The notes under the pieces: model-generated
What the model was told of the DNA's origin: nothing
Seen by the model: the letters and a program-made list of their open reading frames with translations, nothing else
Database searches by the model: none
Made by a program: the position numbers and the translations under genes
Shown: in pieces, positions 1-8,086 of the stretch
Layout: each line of letters begins with the position of its first letter
Position numbering within the stretch: the first letter of the stretch is position 1
From: Streptomyces sp. FIT100
GTDB lineage: Bacteria; Actinomycetota; Actinomycetes; Streptomycetales; Streptomycetaceae
DNA: 64,000 bases
Direction of reading: 5' to 3'
Assembly: GCF_024584805.1 (NCBI RefSeq)
Contig: NZ_CP075715.1
Span: 3,916,526 to 3,980,525, forward strand

Positions 1-260
1 TCCTCGGTGTCGCCGCGACCGATGATCCAGTTCTCCCGCAGCGGCGACAGCCCGCGGCGGACGTCGGTCCCGACGTTCGGATCGGTGTACGGCCCGGACG
101 TGTCGTACAGGGTCACGTCCTTGCCGTTGGTGAGGTGCACTTGGCGGACGGGCACCCGGATGTCGGGGCGCGAGCCCTCGACGTATCCCTTGTGCCAGCC
201 GATGGACTTCCCGGCCTCGGACGAACTGGAGGCAGGCGTGCGCGTGTCCGATGTGGTCAT
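1..260 (-). CDS. thiC: Phosphomethylpyrimidine synthase ThiC, N-terminal part (runs off the left edge)
   Basis: ThiC is the radical-SAM enzyme that converts aminoimidazole ribotide into the HMP phosphate of thiamine. Only about the first 86 residues are in the window. They match the streptomycete ThiC N-terminus: a short Ser/Thr-rich leader, then GKSIGWHKGYVEGSRPDIRV, LYDTSGPYTDP and LRENWIIGRGDTE. The catalytic barrel and the C-terminal cysteine motif lie outside. The ATG at 258-260 is preceded by a TPP riboswitch, which independently supports the call and the start. The truncation is only the window edge. Confidence 0.95.
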   Translation of the reverse strand, partial: MTTSDTRTPASSSSEAGKSIGWHKGYVEGSRPDIRVPVRQVHLTNGKDVTLYDTSGPYTDPNVGTDVRRGLSPLRENWIIGRGDTE

Positions 261-269
261 GAGACCTAC

Positions 270-377
270 TCCCTACGCCGGCATTACCCGGTAACAGGTT
301 CGGCGGTCGGCGCAGCTTTCCCGTACGGATGTACGGAGGTCAGCGCCCTCTCAGCCCGGTGCTCCGAGCTCCCGCGT
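270..377 (-). promoter_or_regulatory. TPP (thiamine pyrophosphate) riboswitch in the thiC leader
   Basis: Read on the minus strand, the leader carries the THI-box core: GGGAG near its 5' end, CTGAGAGGG, then AACCTG followed by CCGGGTAATGCCGGCGTAGGGA just before the start codon. These are the conserved TPP-binding segments of the family. The last conserved block ends about 10 nt before the thiC ATG and adjoins the probable ribosome site, so control of translation initiation is likely (inference). Exact ends are approximate. Confidence 0.93.
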
Positions 378-456
378 GTGCAAAGGTCCCACCACGCTAG
401 CGCCATATCGGGCGTGCTGAACAGTGGGCCCCTTCCGTTCTTGCGATGATCGGTCG

Positions 457-1845
457 GTGACTTCCTCGCAGCAGAGCCCCGAACCGGACGGCCGCAGGCC
501 CGGCAGCACGGACGGCCGGGCGGACGACCGGGCCGCCGACCGCTCCGGCATCCACGACCACGGCCATGCGCACGGTCATGGCCCGGCCGCGCCCGTCTCC
601 CGCCACCTCCAGCGGGTCATCGCCGCGGTGCTGATTCCTTTCGCCACCGCCGTGGCGGTGGGGCTCGTCGTCCTCTGGCCGGGCGGCGCACCGGGCCACG
701 AGCGCACGGGTGTCGGCTTCGACCGGCAGACCGAGTCGGCGAAGGTGGTGGAGGTCGAGCAGGTCCCCTGCGAGGACGTGAACGCCGGGCAGGTGCCCCC
801 GACCGGCGACACCTCGACGCCCGAGGGCCGGGAAGCGGTCAATTCCCAGCAGGGCACGTGCGGGAAGGCGACCGTCGAGGTCACGAGCGGCAAGGACGCG
901 GGCCGTACGTTCACCGAGATCGTGCAGCCGGACTCGACGCGCCAACTGCACGAGGGCCAGGGCGTCGTGGTGGCGTACGCGCCCGACGCACCGCGCGATC
1001 TGCAGTACTCGGTCGCCGACGTGGACCGGCAGTTCCCGATGACGCTGCTCGCCGGGATCTTCGCCATCGTGGTCGTCGCGGTGGGGCGGATGCGCGGGGT
1101 CATGGCACTGATCGCGCTGGTCATCAGCTTCGCCGTCCTGACGCTGTTCATCCTGCCGGCGATCCTGCAGGGCTCGAATCCACTGATCGTGGCCGTCGTC
1201 GGGGCGAGCGCGATCATGCTCATCGCCCTGTACATGTGCCACGGCCTGTCCGCCCGTACGTCGGTCGCGGTGATCGGCACACTGATCTCGCTGCTGCTGA
1301 TCGGGCTGCTCGGCTCGCTCTTCATCGGCTGGGCGGCGCTGAGCGGGAACACGGACGACAACACCGGTCTGATCCACGGCCTCTACCCGGGCATCGACAT
1401 GTCCGGTCTGCTTCTTGCGGGCGTGATCATCGGTTCGCTCGGTGTGCTCGACGATGTGACGGTGACCCAGACCTCCGCGGTCTGGGAGCTGCACCAGGCG
1501 GATTCGACGCTGGGACCGCGCGGGCTCTACCGGGCCGCCATCCGGATCGGCCGCGACCACATCGCCTCGGTCGTCAACACACTCATCCTCGCCTACGCCG
1601 GTGCGTCGCTGCCGCTGCTGCTGCTCTTCTCGATCGCGGAGTCCGGCGTGGGCACGGTCGCCAACAGCGAGCTGGTGGCGGAGGAGATCGTACGGACGCT
1701 GATCGGCTCGATCGGCCTGGTCGCGTCCGTACCCGTCACCACCGTGCTCGCGGCCCTCGTCGTCTCCGCCGACCGCCCGGCGGGCGCCGCCGGCGGGGCG
1801 GCAGCGGCAGTACGGGGCGGAAGGGGCCGGCGCCGCAAGCGCTGA
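457..1845 (+). CDS. YibE/F family multi-pass membrane protein
   Basis: This 462-residue protein begins with about 50 disordered residues including a His-rich run (HDHGHAHGHG). One transmembrane helix at about 55-78 is followed by an extracytoplasmic domain of about 130 residues with several Cys. A block of roughly seven hydrophobic helices then runs to the end, with the family-typical GSLGVLDDVTVTQTSAVWEL segment. The YibE/F family has no established function; transport is often assumed. I chose the GTG at 457 because it starts the Thr/Ser-Gln run and removes an unlikely 11-residue extension; the ribosome site is weak. It is divergent from thiC and converges with ssgA, 2 nt away. Confidence 0.85.
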   Translation: MTSSQQSPEPDGRRPGSTDGRADDRAADRSGIHDHGHAHGHGPAAPVSRHLQRVIAAVLIPFATAVAVGLVVLWPGGAPGHERTGVGFDRQTESAKVVEVEQVPCEDVNAGQVPPTGDTSTPEGREAVNSQQGTCGKATVEVTSGKDAGRTFTEIVQPDSTRQLHEGQGVVVAYAPDAPRDLQYSVADVDRQFPMTLLAGIFAIVVVAVGRMRGVMALIALVISFAVLTLFILPAILQGSNPLIVAVVGASAIMLIALYMCHGLSARTSVAVIGTLISLLLIGLLGSLFIGWAALSGNTDDNTGLIHGLYPGIDMSGLLLAGVIIGSLGVLDDVTVTQTSAVWELHQADSTLGPRGLYRAAIRIGRDHIASVVNTLILAYAGASLPLLLLFSIAESGVGTVANSELVAEEIVRTLIGSIGLVASVPVTTVLAALVVSADRPAGAAGGAAAAVRGGRGRRRKR

Positions 1846-1847
1846 CC

Positions 1848-2279
1848 TCAGCCGGCGTTCTCCGCGAGGATCCGGCCGAGCGCCTCCTCCAGGTGGTCCT
1901 CGAAGTCGCCGAGCGTGCGCTCCTGCCCCAGCGGAACGAGTTTGTCGGTCCGGTCGAGGAAGGCCACCAGGGGTGCGGCGCCCGCCCGGAACAGTGCCCG
2001 GTCGGCCCCCACCTGGAGCCGGATGCAGACGTCGGACAGCCCTGCCGGCTCAGTCGGCGCGATGTGCACATCGCCGTCCCCGCTGGGCGCGTTGATGCCG
2101 TCGAGCAGCAACTCTCGGCCGAAGGCCCAGGTCACGGGCGCGTCACCAGGCAGGTGGAAGGTCATACGGACCGCGTATGGATCCCCCGACTCATAACGGA
2201 GTTCCACCGGGATCCGGAACGAGAGCTCCTCGGAGACCAGGAAGCTCATCAGGACCTCGGCCTGAACCGACTCGCGCAT
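1848..2279 (-). CDS. ssgA: Sporulation-specific cell division protein SsgA
   Basis: SsgA is an SsgA-like protein found in sporulating actinomycetes. It activates sporulation septation and affects where cell-wall growth and septa form. The 143-residue product matches SsgA itself: MSFLVSEELSFRIPVELRY near the N-terminus, then MTFHLPGDAPVTWAFGRELL and RLQVGADRALFRAGAAPLVAFLDRTD. The start could be either of two adjacent ATGs (2280-2282 or 2277-2279); I take the second because it gives the usual MRESVQAEV N-terminus. It lies directly downstream of, and in the same direction as, its activator gene ssgR, the classic ssgRA arrangement. Confidence 0.95.
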   Translation of the reverse strand: MRESVQAEVLMSFLVSEELSFRIPVELRYESGDPYAVRMTFHLPGDAPVTWAFGRELLLDGINAPSGDGDVHIAPTEPAGLSDVCIRLQVGADRALFRAGAAPLVAFLDRTDKLVPLGQERTLGDFEDHLEEALGRILAENAG

Positions 2280-2388
2280 CATGTACCCCGCATACCCCGC
2301 TGTTGATGAAAACGGCCAAGAATGATCCCCCTTGGCACTCTGCACGCCATCGTGCTGCAGTCACCAGGAGATCACAAGGAGTGATTTT

Positions 2389-3207
2389 TCAGATACTGAT
2401 AGAGAAGGCGAACGAACTCAGCAGACTCCCGATACCGCTGCGCAGCTGTTCAACGGCCGGCAGCAGCCGCTCTTGCTGATGGAGAGGGAGGGAAATCGCT
2501 ATGGCGGCGGCCGTGGAACCGGCAGTGATCGGAATTGCCGCACAAACGGTGCCGAGAGCATATTCCTGTCGCTCGACGAGCGGTTGCATCCGGCCCGTCG
2601 AGCCGAGCCGCTCCAGCAGGACGCGCCGGTCACGGACCGTGTACGGCGTGATCGCCTGGACGGGGTGACGGTCGAGGTGGTCCTGGCGCGCCTTCTCGTC
2701 GAGCTGACTCAGCAGGCACTGGCCGATCGCATGCGCATGGCCGGTCTCGCGGAAGTCGGCCCATTCGTCCACGGCGGGTGCGTACGGAGTGTCCGCGACG
2801 GCGACGAGTTCGATCTCACCCTCGCGGTAGACGGCGAAGTAGACGGGCACGCCGATGGCGTCGCGCCAGTGGACCAGGGCGTCCTCGATCCTGCTGCGAC
2901 GATTCTGCAGCGCTCCCCCGACGGCGAGCCTCAGGGCCGCCTCACCGAAGACGAACACGCCCTTCTCGCGCCGGAGATAGCCCTCGTGCGTCAGGGTCCG
3001 CAGCAGATGGTAGGCCGTGGGAAGCGGAAGTCCCGCTTCGCGCGCGAGCTGCTTGGCGGGGGCCCCGGCCACGTGGGAGCCCACGGCCTCCAGCAGTCTC
3101 AACGCCCGCTGCACGGACCCGATCAGGGTGGGTGCGGCGGTCGCCGTCACCGGAACAGGAACCGGCGCTGGAGCGGTGGCTGGAGCAGGAGCCGTAGCTG
3201 TGGCCAA
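2389..3207 (-). CDS. ssgR: IclR-family transcriptional activator SsgR
   Basis: SsgR is the dedicated IclR-type activator of ssgA in Streptomyces. The 272-residue protein has a low-complexity Ala/Pro/Thr N-terminus (about residues 1-27). A winged helix-turn-helix follows at about 30-95 (SVQRALRLLEAVGSH, AKQLAREAGLPLPTAYHLLR), then an IclR effector domain to the end. The TTG start is provisional: it follows a GGGGGTGA stretch closely, and a GTG 19 codons downstream would remove the low-complexity tail. The adjacent ssgA fixes its identity. Confidence 0.9.
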   Translation of the reverse strand: MATATAPAPATAPAPVPVPVTATAAPTLIGSVQRALRLLEAVGSHVAGAPAKQLAREAGLPLPTAYHLLRTLTHEGYLRREKGVFVFGEAALRLAVGGALQNRRSRIEDALVHWRDAIGVPVYFAVYREGEIELVAVADTPYAPAVDEWADFRETGHAHAIGQCLLSQLDEKARQDHLDRHPVQAITPYTVRDRRVLLERLGSTGRMQPLVERQEYALGTVCAAIPITAGSTAAAIAISLPLHQQERLLPAVEQLRSGIGSLLSSFAFSISI

Positions 3208-3475
3208 AGGTCACCCCCGGGCGTGGTGACGGGCGCGCGCGCCCGCCTGCGGGGGCCGCCCCCGCGCACCCACCGCGCTCCTTGAGGGCGGCCCCGGGAC
3301 GATCTGGATTCACGCCCAGAAATAGCCCGGGAAGTCGTACAAACCGCTGATCACTGCGATCGTCGACCCGTGATTCCCAGGGGACGGCAGGCATTTGCCA
3401 CTCTAATGGCAGCCTCCGTTCGGGCACCCCGTTTCGACGTCACCGTTCCCCCGAGCGGGCTAACGTGCGTACGCG

Positions 3476-3697
3476 CTACCAATCCCGGTCCGACGACGAG
3501 GAGGACCCGGTGAACTTCCGTACGAGATAGACGAGTCCGCCCACGAGCGCGACGAAGACCAGCACCTTGAAGAGAAGTCCGATCACGAACCCGATCACGC
3601 TGGCGACAAGCCCGCCGAAAACGACGATGGCGATCAAGGGAATCGCGACCCACTTCACCCACCACGGCATCCCCGCCAATATCTCCTGCACCGCCAT
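3476..3697 (-). CDS. Small membrane protein, DUF5326 family
   Basis: This 73-residue protein has two closely spaced hydrophobic segments (about 14-35 and 38-60) and a short basic then Ser-rich tail ending in DRDW. The conserved opening MAVQEILAGMPWWVKWVAIP is typical of the streptomycete DUF5326 family. No function is known. It stands alone, with about 270 bp to ssgR on one side and about 170 bp to the cupin gene on the other. Confidence is high that it is a real gene and moderate on the family name. Confidence 0.8.
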   Translation of the reverse strand: MAVQEILAGMPWWVKWVAIPLIAIVVFGGLVASVIGFVIGLLFKVLVFVALVGGLVYLVRKFTGSSSSSDRDW

Positions 3698-3871
3698 CGT
3701 CCTACCTCGCTTCTGAGAGTTGCCCGGGGTCTTCCGGGAGCCGCCGGGTCTTTCCGAACCGCCTGGGAGCCGTCCTGGTTCCGATGCTAGGGGCGGGTGG
3801 GCGCCGACGGGGGCTCCGCAGCCCTTGAACCTCCCTGACCCGCCCCCTAGGGAACCCTGGCACCCCGCGGG

Positions 3872-4189
3872 TCAGCCCTCGGGGGGAGAGAAGACGACCA
3901 TGACCCGAAGGTCCTCGGTGATGTGGTGGAACTTGTGGGCGACCCCGGCCGGGACATAGACGACGCTGCCGCGGCCGACCTGTGTCGTCTCCATCCCGAC
4001 GGTGATCGACGCGCGGCCGCTCACCACCAGGTAGATCTCGTCCTGGCCGTGCGGCTGCTGGGTGTCGAGCTGGCCCGCGTCGAGGGCGTACAGGCCGGCC
4101 GACATGTTCCGCTCGCGAAGGAACTGCAGGTACGCCCCGTCGTTGGCGGCGCGCTCCGCCTCCAGCTCGTCCAGTCGGAATGCCTTCAT
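3872..4189 (-). CDS. Cupin-domain protein
   Basis: This 105-residue protein is a single small beta-barrel cupin. It has a helical lead (MKAFRLDELEAERAAND), cupin motif 1 around QPHGQDEIYLVVSGRA and motif 2 around YVPAGVAHKFHHITED. The His and Glu residues in these motifs are the usual metal ligands, so it probably binds a metal; the substrate is unknown. The ATG at 4187-4189 is chosen over an upstream start because GGGGCGG lies at ribosome-site distance and the family begins there. It is divergent from the holin-like gene, with only 51 bp between the starts, so promoters overlap. Confidence 0.85.
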   Translation of the reverse strand: MKAFRLDELEAERAANDGAYLQFLRERNMSAGLYALDAGQLDTQQPHGQDEIYLVVSGRASITVGMETTQVGRGSVVYVPAGVAHKFHHITEDLRVMVVFSPPEG

Positions 4190-4240
4190 CGTCCGTCCGC
4201 CCCTGCCATTGGTCCGATCACGTCTGCCACGATCAGACAC

Positions 4241-4621
4241 ATGAAGAATTTTGTAGTCAAGACGATCGCGAATGCCGGGGCCCTCGCCGTGGCAATCTGG
4301 CTGATCCAGGACATCACGCTCACAGGCGACAACACCGGCAAGAAGGCCCTGACACTGGTCCTCGTCGCACTGCTCTTCGGTCTGGTGAACTTCTTCGTGA
4401 AGCCCCTCGCGAGGCTGCTCACCCTTCCGCTGTTCGTGCTCACGCTCGGACTGTTCACACTCGTGATCAACGCCCTGATGCTACTGCTGACCTCGTGGCT
4501 CGCCGACAAACTGGGGCTGAACTTCCATGTCGAGGGGTTCTGGACGGCGGTGCTCGGCGGACTGATCATCTCGATCGTGTCCTGGGCGCTGAACGTCGTG
4601 CTCCCCGACGACAAGAGCTGA
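4241..4621 (+). CDS. Phage holin family (Phage_holin_4_2 type) integral membrane protein
   Basis: This 126-residue protein has four hydrophobic helices (about 5-24, 35-55, 58-85 and 100-122) and conserved family segments such as GLVNFFVKPLARLLTLPLFVLTLGLFT, written here only as positions 45-71. Despite the family name, these proteins are ordinary chromosomal membrane proteins of unknown function in actinobacteria, and there is no phage context here. The ATG at 4241 is where the family begins. The stop is 7 bp before the phosphatase gene, so the two are probably cotranscribed. Confidence 0.85.
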   Translation: MKNFVVKTIANAGALAVAIWLIQDITLTGDNTGKKALTLVLVALLFGLVNFFVKPLARLLTLPLFVLTLGLFTLVINALMLLLTSWLADKLGLNFHVEGFWTAVLGGLIISIVSWALNVVLPDDKS

Positions 4622-4628
4622 GGACCGT

Positions 4629-5120
4629 ATGTCCTTCGCGATCTGCTTTGTCTGCACCGGCAACATCTGCCGCTCACCGATGGCCGAGTCCGTCTTCCGC
4701 GCCCGGGTCGCGGACGCCGGGCTCGACGGTCTCGTCGTGGTGGACAGCGCCGGCACCGGCGGCTGGCACGAGGGCGACGGCGCCGACCACCGCACCGTCT
4801 CCGTCCTGCGGGCGAACGGTTACGAGTCCGGCCACGTCGCGCGGCAGTTCCACGCCGGCTGGTTCGAGCGACTCGATCTGGTGATCGCCCTCGACGAGGG
4901 CCATCTGCGCGAGCTGCGCCGGCTCGCCCCGACGGAGGCCGACGCCGCGAAGGTGCGGCTGCTGCGCTCGTACGATCCGGCCGTGCGGGGCGATCTCGAC
5001 GTGCCCGACCCGTACTACGGCGGCATGGACGGCTTCGAGGAGTGTCTGGAAATGGTGGAGACGGCGAGCGAGGGCCTGCTCTCCGCGGTGCGCGAGATCG
5101 TCGAGGAGCGAGCGGCATGA
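4629..5120 (+). CDS. Low-molecular-weight protein-tyrosine phosphatase
   Basis: This 163-residue enzyme removes phosphate from phosphotyrosine in cytosolic proteins. The P-loop near the N-terminus, VCTGNICRSPM, gives the catalytic nucleophile Cys9 and phosphate-binding Arg15, and the general-acid loop is seen as VPDPYYGG near residue 124. Length and architecture are normal for the LMW-PTP family. GAGGA lies 6-7 nt before the ATG. Its stop overlaps the start of the next gene (ATGA at 5117-5120), so the phosphatase and the cystathionine gamma-lyase-like enzyme are translationally coupled. Confidence 0.95.
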   Translation: MSFAICFVCTGNICRSPMAESVFRARVADAGLDGLVVVDSAGTGGWHEGDGADHRTVSVLRANGYESGHVARQFHAGWFERLDLVIALDEGHLRELRRLAPTEADAAKVRLLRSYDPAVRGDLDVPDPYYGGMDGFEECLEMVETASEGLLSAVREIVEERAA

Positions 5121-6298
5121 GCGAGGGACCGATCGCGGACGGACCGATCGCGAACGGGCCGGTCCCGGATCAGCCCATGGGTGAGGGAACACGGGCCGTA
5201 CGGGCCGGTCTCCCGGAGGCTCGGAAGTACGAACCGACGCTGCCGGGGCCGGTGTTCGCCGCCCATTACCACCTGCCGGGCGAGCCGACGGGACCGTACA
5301 CGTACGGCCGGGACGACAACCCGACGTGGACGCTGCTGGAACGGGCCATCAGCGAGCTGGAGGCGCCGGGGGCGAAGGGGACCGAGACCGTCACTTTCGC
5401 CTCCGGGATGGCCGCGGTCTCCGCGGTGCTGCTGTCCCAGGTGGCCTCGGGAGACGTCGTCGTACTCCCGGACGACGGCTATCAGGCGCTGCCGCTGGTG
5501 CAGAAGCAGCTGGAGGCGTACGGCGTCGAGGTACGGACCGCGCCGACGGGCGGCGACGCGCAGTTGGAGGTGCTCGACGGGGCGAAGCTGCTGTGGATCG
5601 AGACGCCGTCCAACCCGGGGCTCGATGTGTGCGACGTGCGGCGGCTCGTGGACGCGGCGCACGCCGGTGGCGTCCTGGTCGCCGTCGACAACACGCTCGC
5701 GACACCGCTCGGCCAGCGCCCGCTGGACCTGGGCGCGGACTTCGCCGTGGCCAGCGGCACCAAGGGGCTGACCGGACACGGCGATCTGCTGCTCGGCTAC
5801 GTGGTGTGCCGGGACGCCGCGCTCGCCGCGCGGGTACGGCACTGGCGCAAGGTCGTGGGCGCGATCCCCGGCCCCATGGAGGCATGGCTCGCCCACCGTT
5901 CACTGGCCACGCTGCAGCTGCGCAGCGACCGTCAGTGCGCGAACGCACTCGCCCTCGCGCGGGCGTTGGCCGGGCGTGCCGATGTCTCGGGGCTGCGCTA
6001 TCCGGGCCTCCCCGAGGACCCCTCGCACAAGATCGCCGCGGGGCAGATGCGGCGCTTCGGCTCGGTGGTGTCCTTCACCCTGCCCGACCGTGCGTATGCC
6101 GAGCGCTTCCTCGCGGAGCTGCGCCTCGTCGATGACGCGACGAGCTTCGGAAGCGTCCGCTCCAGCGCCGAGCGCCGGGGCCGGTGGGGCGGTGACGCCG
6201 TAGCGGAAGGCTTCATCCGATTCTCGGCGGGGGCGGAGGACACACAGGACCTGGTGGCGGACGTGCTGCGCGCTCTGGGCGCGGTGGCGGCTGCCTGA
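5117..6298 (+). CDS. Cystathionine gamma-lyase-like PLP enzyme (Cys/Met metabolism family)
   Basis: This 393-residue PLP-dependent enzyme belongs to the trans-sulfuration fold-type I family. Visible features are TFASGMAAVSAVLLSQ (cofactor phosphate pocket), WIETPSNPGLDV, the aspartate that pairs with the PLP ring nitrogen in VAVDNT, and the lysine that binds PLP in SGTKGLTGHGD. It probably cleaves cystathionine to cysteine, but gamma-synthase and gamma-lyase members are hard to separate by sequence. The N-terminal 30 residues carry an imperfect GPIAxG repeat, suggesting a low-complexity tail. It overlaps the phosphatase by 4 bp and is followed by a strong terminator. Confidence 0.85.
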   Translation: MSEGPIADGPIANGPVPDQPMGEGTRAVRAGLPEARKYEPTLPGPVFAAHYHLPGEPTGPYTYGRDDNPTWTLLERAISELEAPGAKGTETVTFASGMAAVSAVLLSQVASGDVVVLPDDGYQALPLVQKQLEAYGVEVRTAPTGGDAQLEVLDGAKLLWIETPSNPGLDVCDVRRLVDAAHAGGVLVAVDNTLATPLGQRPLDLGADFAVASGTKGLTGHGDLLLGYVVCRDAALAARVRHWRKVVGAIPGPMEAWLAHRSLATLQLRSDRQCANALALARALAGRADVSGLRYPGLPEDPSHKIAAGQMRRFGSVVSFTLPDRAYAERFLAELRLVDDATSFGSVRSSAERRGRWGGDAVAEGFIRFSAGAEDTQDLVADVLRALGAVAAA

Positions 6299-6342
6299 CG
6301 GGGCCGGTCCGCGTGACGGGCGAGCCCGGTGATGCCGACGGC

Positions 6343-6390
6343 AGGACGGTCCGAGCCTCCCCCCTCGTGGCTCGGACCGTCCTGTTTTCC
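6343..6390 (+). terminator. Rho-independent-type terminator after the cystathionine lyase-like gene
   Basis: A perfect 14-bp inverted repeat has arms at 6343-6356 and 6370-6383, a 13-nt loop, and is followed by GTTTTCC. It lies 45 bp after the stop codon and ends the phosphatase-lyase unit. Confidence 0.8.
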
Positions 6391-6481
6391 GGCTCCACGC
6401 GCGGAGACCTCTTCGATTCCACGCGCGGAGAACCTCTCGAACAAGGCTAGTTGACTCTGCGTCAGTGTCCAATCACACCAG

Positions 6482-6516
6482 CGACAGCGACCTATCGACT
6501 TATTTATAGTTGTGCG
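6482..6516 (+). promoter_or_regulatory. Probable leaderless promoter of the LysR-type regulator
   Basis: The extended AT-rich stretch TATTTATAGT (6501-6510) contains a good -10 hexamer, TATAGT at 6505-6510, only 6 bp before the ATG at 6517. A weak -35 candidate (GCGACA, 6481-6486) sits 18 bp upstream. No ribosome site is present, so transcription probably begins at or next to the ATG and the mRNA is leaderless. This is inferred from spacing only. Confidence 0.45.
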
Positions 6517-7413
6517 ATGGACCTGGCCTTGTTGCGCACATTCGTCACGGTGCACCGGGCGGGCTCGTTCACCCGCGCCGCAGCGCTGCTCGGCCTCTCC
6601 CAGCCCGCGGTGACCAGCCAGATCCGCACCCTTGAGCGCCAGCTGGGGCGGCCGCTCTTCCTGCGCCAGGCGCGCGGCGTCACCCCCACGACGATCGGCG
6701 ACGAGCTGGCTCATCGCGCCGCCCCGCATCTGGACGCTCTCGTCGAGATCGCCGAGGCCGGACTGGACGAGGAATCCGGCGTCCGCACACTGCACCTCGC
6801 CGGGCCGCCCGAGTTCGTCTCCCTGCGGGTGCTTCCCGCCCTCACACCGCTGATCTCGCAGGGACTCGCGTTACGGACCTCCTTCTGCGGCAGCGCCGAG
6901 GAGGCCCTCGAAGGGCTGGCGGCCGGGCACCATGATCTCGCCGTCGCAACGGCCCGCCCGCGTGGCGGACTGCTCACCTCGACCCCGCTCTGCGACGAGG
7001 AGCACGTCCTGGTCGCCTCGCCGCGCTGGGCAGCGAGGCTGGGCCCTGGCGCGCTAGGAGGCAAGGACTCCGTGGTGCTGGAGCAGTTGCCGGTGGTGGA
7101 GGTCCATGAGTCCCTGCCGTTCGTCTCGCGTTTCTGGGCCGCCGTGTTCGACAGCCGTCCGCCTGCCGCAGGCACCGTCATCGCGCCGGATCTGCGTGCG
7201 GTGCTGGAGTCCGCCGCGGCAGACGCCGGACTGGCCGTCCTGCCGCGCTATCTGTGCGAGGGCGAGCTGAAGAGCGGACGGCTCGTGGCGCTGCTCGACC
7301 CGCCCGTTCCTCCGCTGCGCACGTACTTCCTCGTCGTCCGCACCGGGACGCTCGCACTGCCGCACATCGCACGGGCACACGACAGCCTCGTGCAGGCGGC
7401 GGCGGACTGGTGA
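6517..7413 (+). CDS. LysR-family transcriptional regulator with a TTA codon
   Basis: This 298-residue LysR regulator has an N-terminal winged helix (about residues 1-60: RTFVTVHRAGSFTRAAALLG, LSQPAVTSQIRTLERQLGRP) and a C-terminal substrate-binding fold (about 90-290). Codon 119, at 6871-6873, is TTA. In Streptomyces this rare leucine codon is read by the bldA tRNA, so the protein may accumulate only late in development; I saw no other in-frame TTA in the window, though my check was by eye. Its targets are unknown. The gene stands alone, or may be followed by the NUDIX gene 120 bp downstream. Confidence 0.9.
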   Translation: MDLALLRTFVTVHRAGSFTRAAALLGLSQPAVTSQIRTLERQLGRPLFLRQARGVTPTTIGDELAHRAAPHLDALVEIAEAGLDEESGVRTLHLAGPPEFVSLRVLPALTPLISQGLALRTSFCGSAEEALEGLAAGHHDLAVATARPRGGLLTSTPLCDEEHVLVASPRWAARLGPGALGGKDSVVLEQLPVVEVHESLPFVSRFWAAVFDSRPPAAGTVIAPDLRAVLESAAADAGLAVLPRYLCEGELKSGRLVALLDPPVPPLRTYFLVVRTGTLALPHIARAHDSLVQAAADW

Positions 7414-7533
7414 GGCGTCCTCGTGACAGCCGGGCGACACCGAGTGACGCCCGGCGAGCGGCAACGAGTGCCGCCCAGCGACAGGCATGTGGAGGAGAGT
7501 TTCAGAACGGGCGTCGTGGGCCACTCTCTGACC

Positions 7534-8013
7534 ATGACCGAACGGCCAGTGGTCAAGCGCACCGCACGCGCCATCCTCCTCGACGGCGACTCCCTCGTCC
7601 TGATCAAGCGCACCAAGCCGGGCGTGGATCCGTACTGGGTCACGCCGGGCGGTGGAGTCGAGCCCACCGACGCGACCGTCGTGGAAGCCCTTCACCGTGA
7701 AGTGGACGAGGAGCTCGGCGCCAAGATCGTCGATGTGGTGCCCTGTTTCGTCGACACCGTCGAGCACATCGTGGACGGCGGAGTCTCGGGCGTGAAGGTG
7801 CAGCACTTCTTCGTCTGCCGGCTGGCGTCGATGGACGAATCGCGGCGCCACGGCCCCGAGGTGGAGGAGCCCTGCGGCGAGTACGAGATCGTCCGAGTGC
7901 CCTTCAGCCGCGTCGGGATCGCCGCCGTCCATCTCGTGCCGCTGTCCCTGCGGCACTATCTGGACGGCAATATCGAGGGCGTCCGCGCGATGCACGCGCC
8001 CGATCTGGGCTGA
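7534..8013 (+). CDS. NUDIX hydrolase-family protein
   Basis: This 159-residue protein has a NUDIX fold with the box at about residues 40-62: a GGGVEP loop and the helix REVDEELGAKI. Members hydrolyse nucleoside diphosphates linked to other moieties, using the box glutamates to hold Mg2+. The REVDEELG helix is intact, but the position normally occupied by the first box Glu (Gx5E) is Ala here, so activity may be altered. The ATG at 7534 is chosen because the fold begins at once (VVKRTARAILLDGDSLVLIKR). The substrate is unknown. Confidence 0.82.
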   Translation: MTERPVVKRTARAILLDGDSLVLIKRTKPGVDPYWVTPGGGVEPTDATVVEALHREVDEELGAKIVDVVPCFVDTVEHIVDGGVSGVKVQHFFVCRLASMDESRRHGPEVEEPCGEYEIVRVPFSRVGIAAVHLVPLSLRHYLDGNIEGVRAMHAPDLG

Positions 8014-8086
8014 CCCCAGGGGTTCCCGATCCGTCGCCGAGCTGCCGCCCGCGTGAGGAGCTCTCCGACGCCGGTGCCCGGGATCC

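Noticed and set aside
3208..3475. GC-rich hairpins upstream of ssgR as a regulatory RNA
   Set aside because: Several short palindromes are expected by chance at this GC content; none resembles a known element or has a clear terminator form.
4241..4621. Prophage, suggested by the holin family name
   Set aside because: No integrase, lysin, terminase or att-like repeats are near; this family is a common chromosomal membrane protein.
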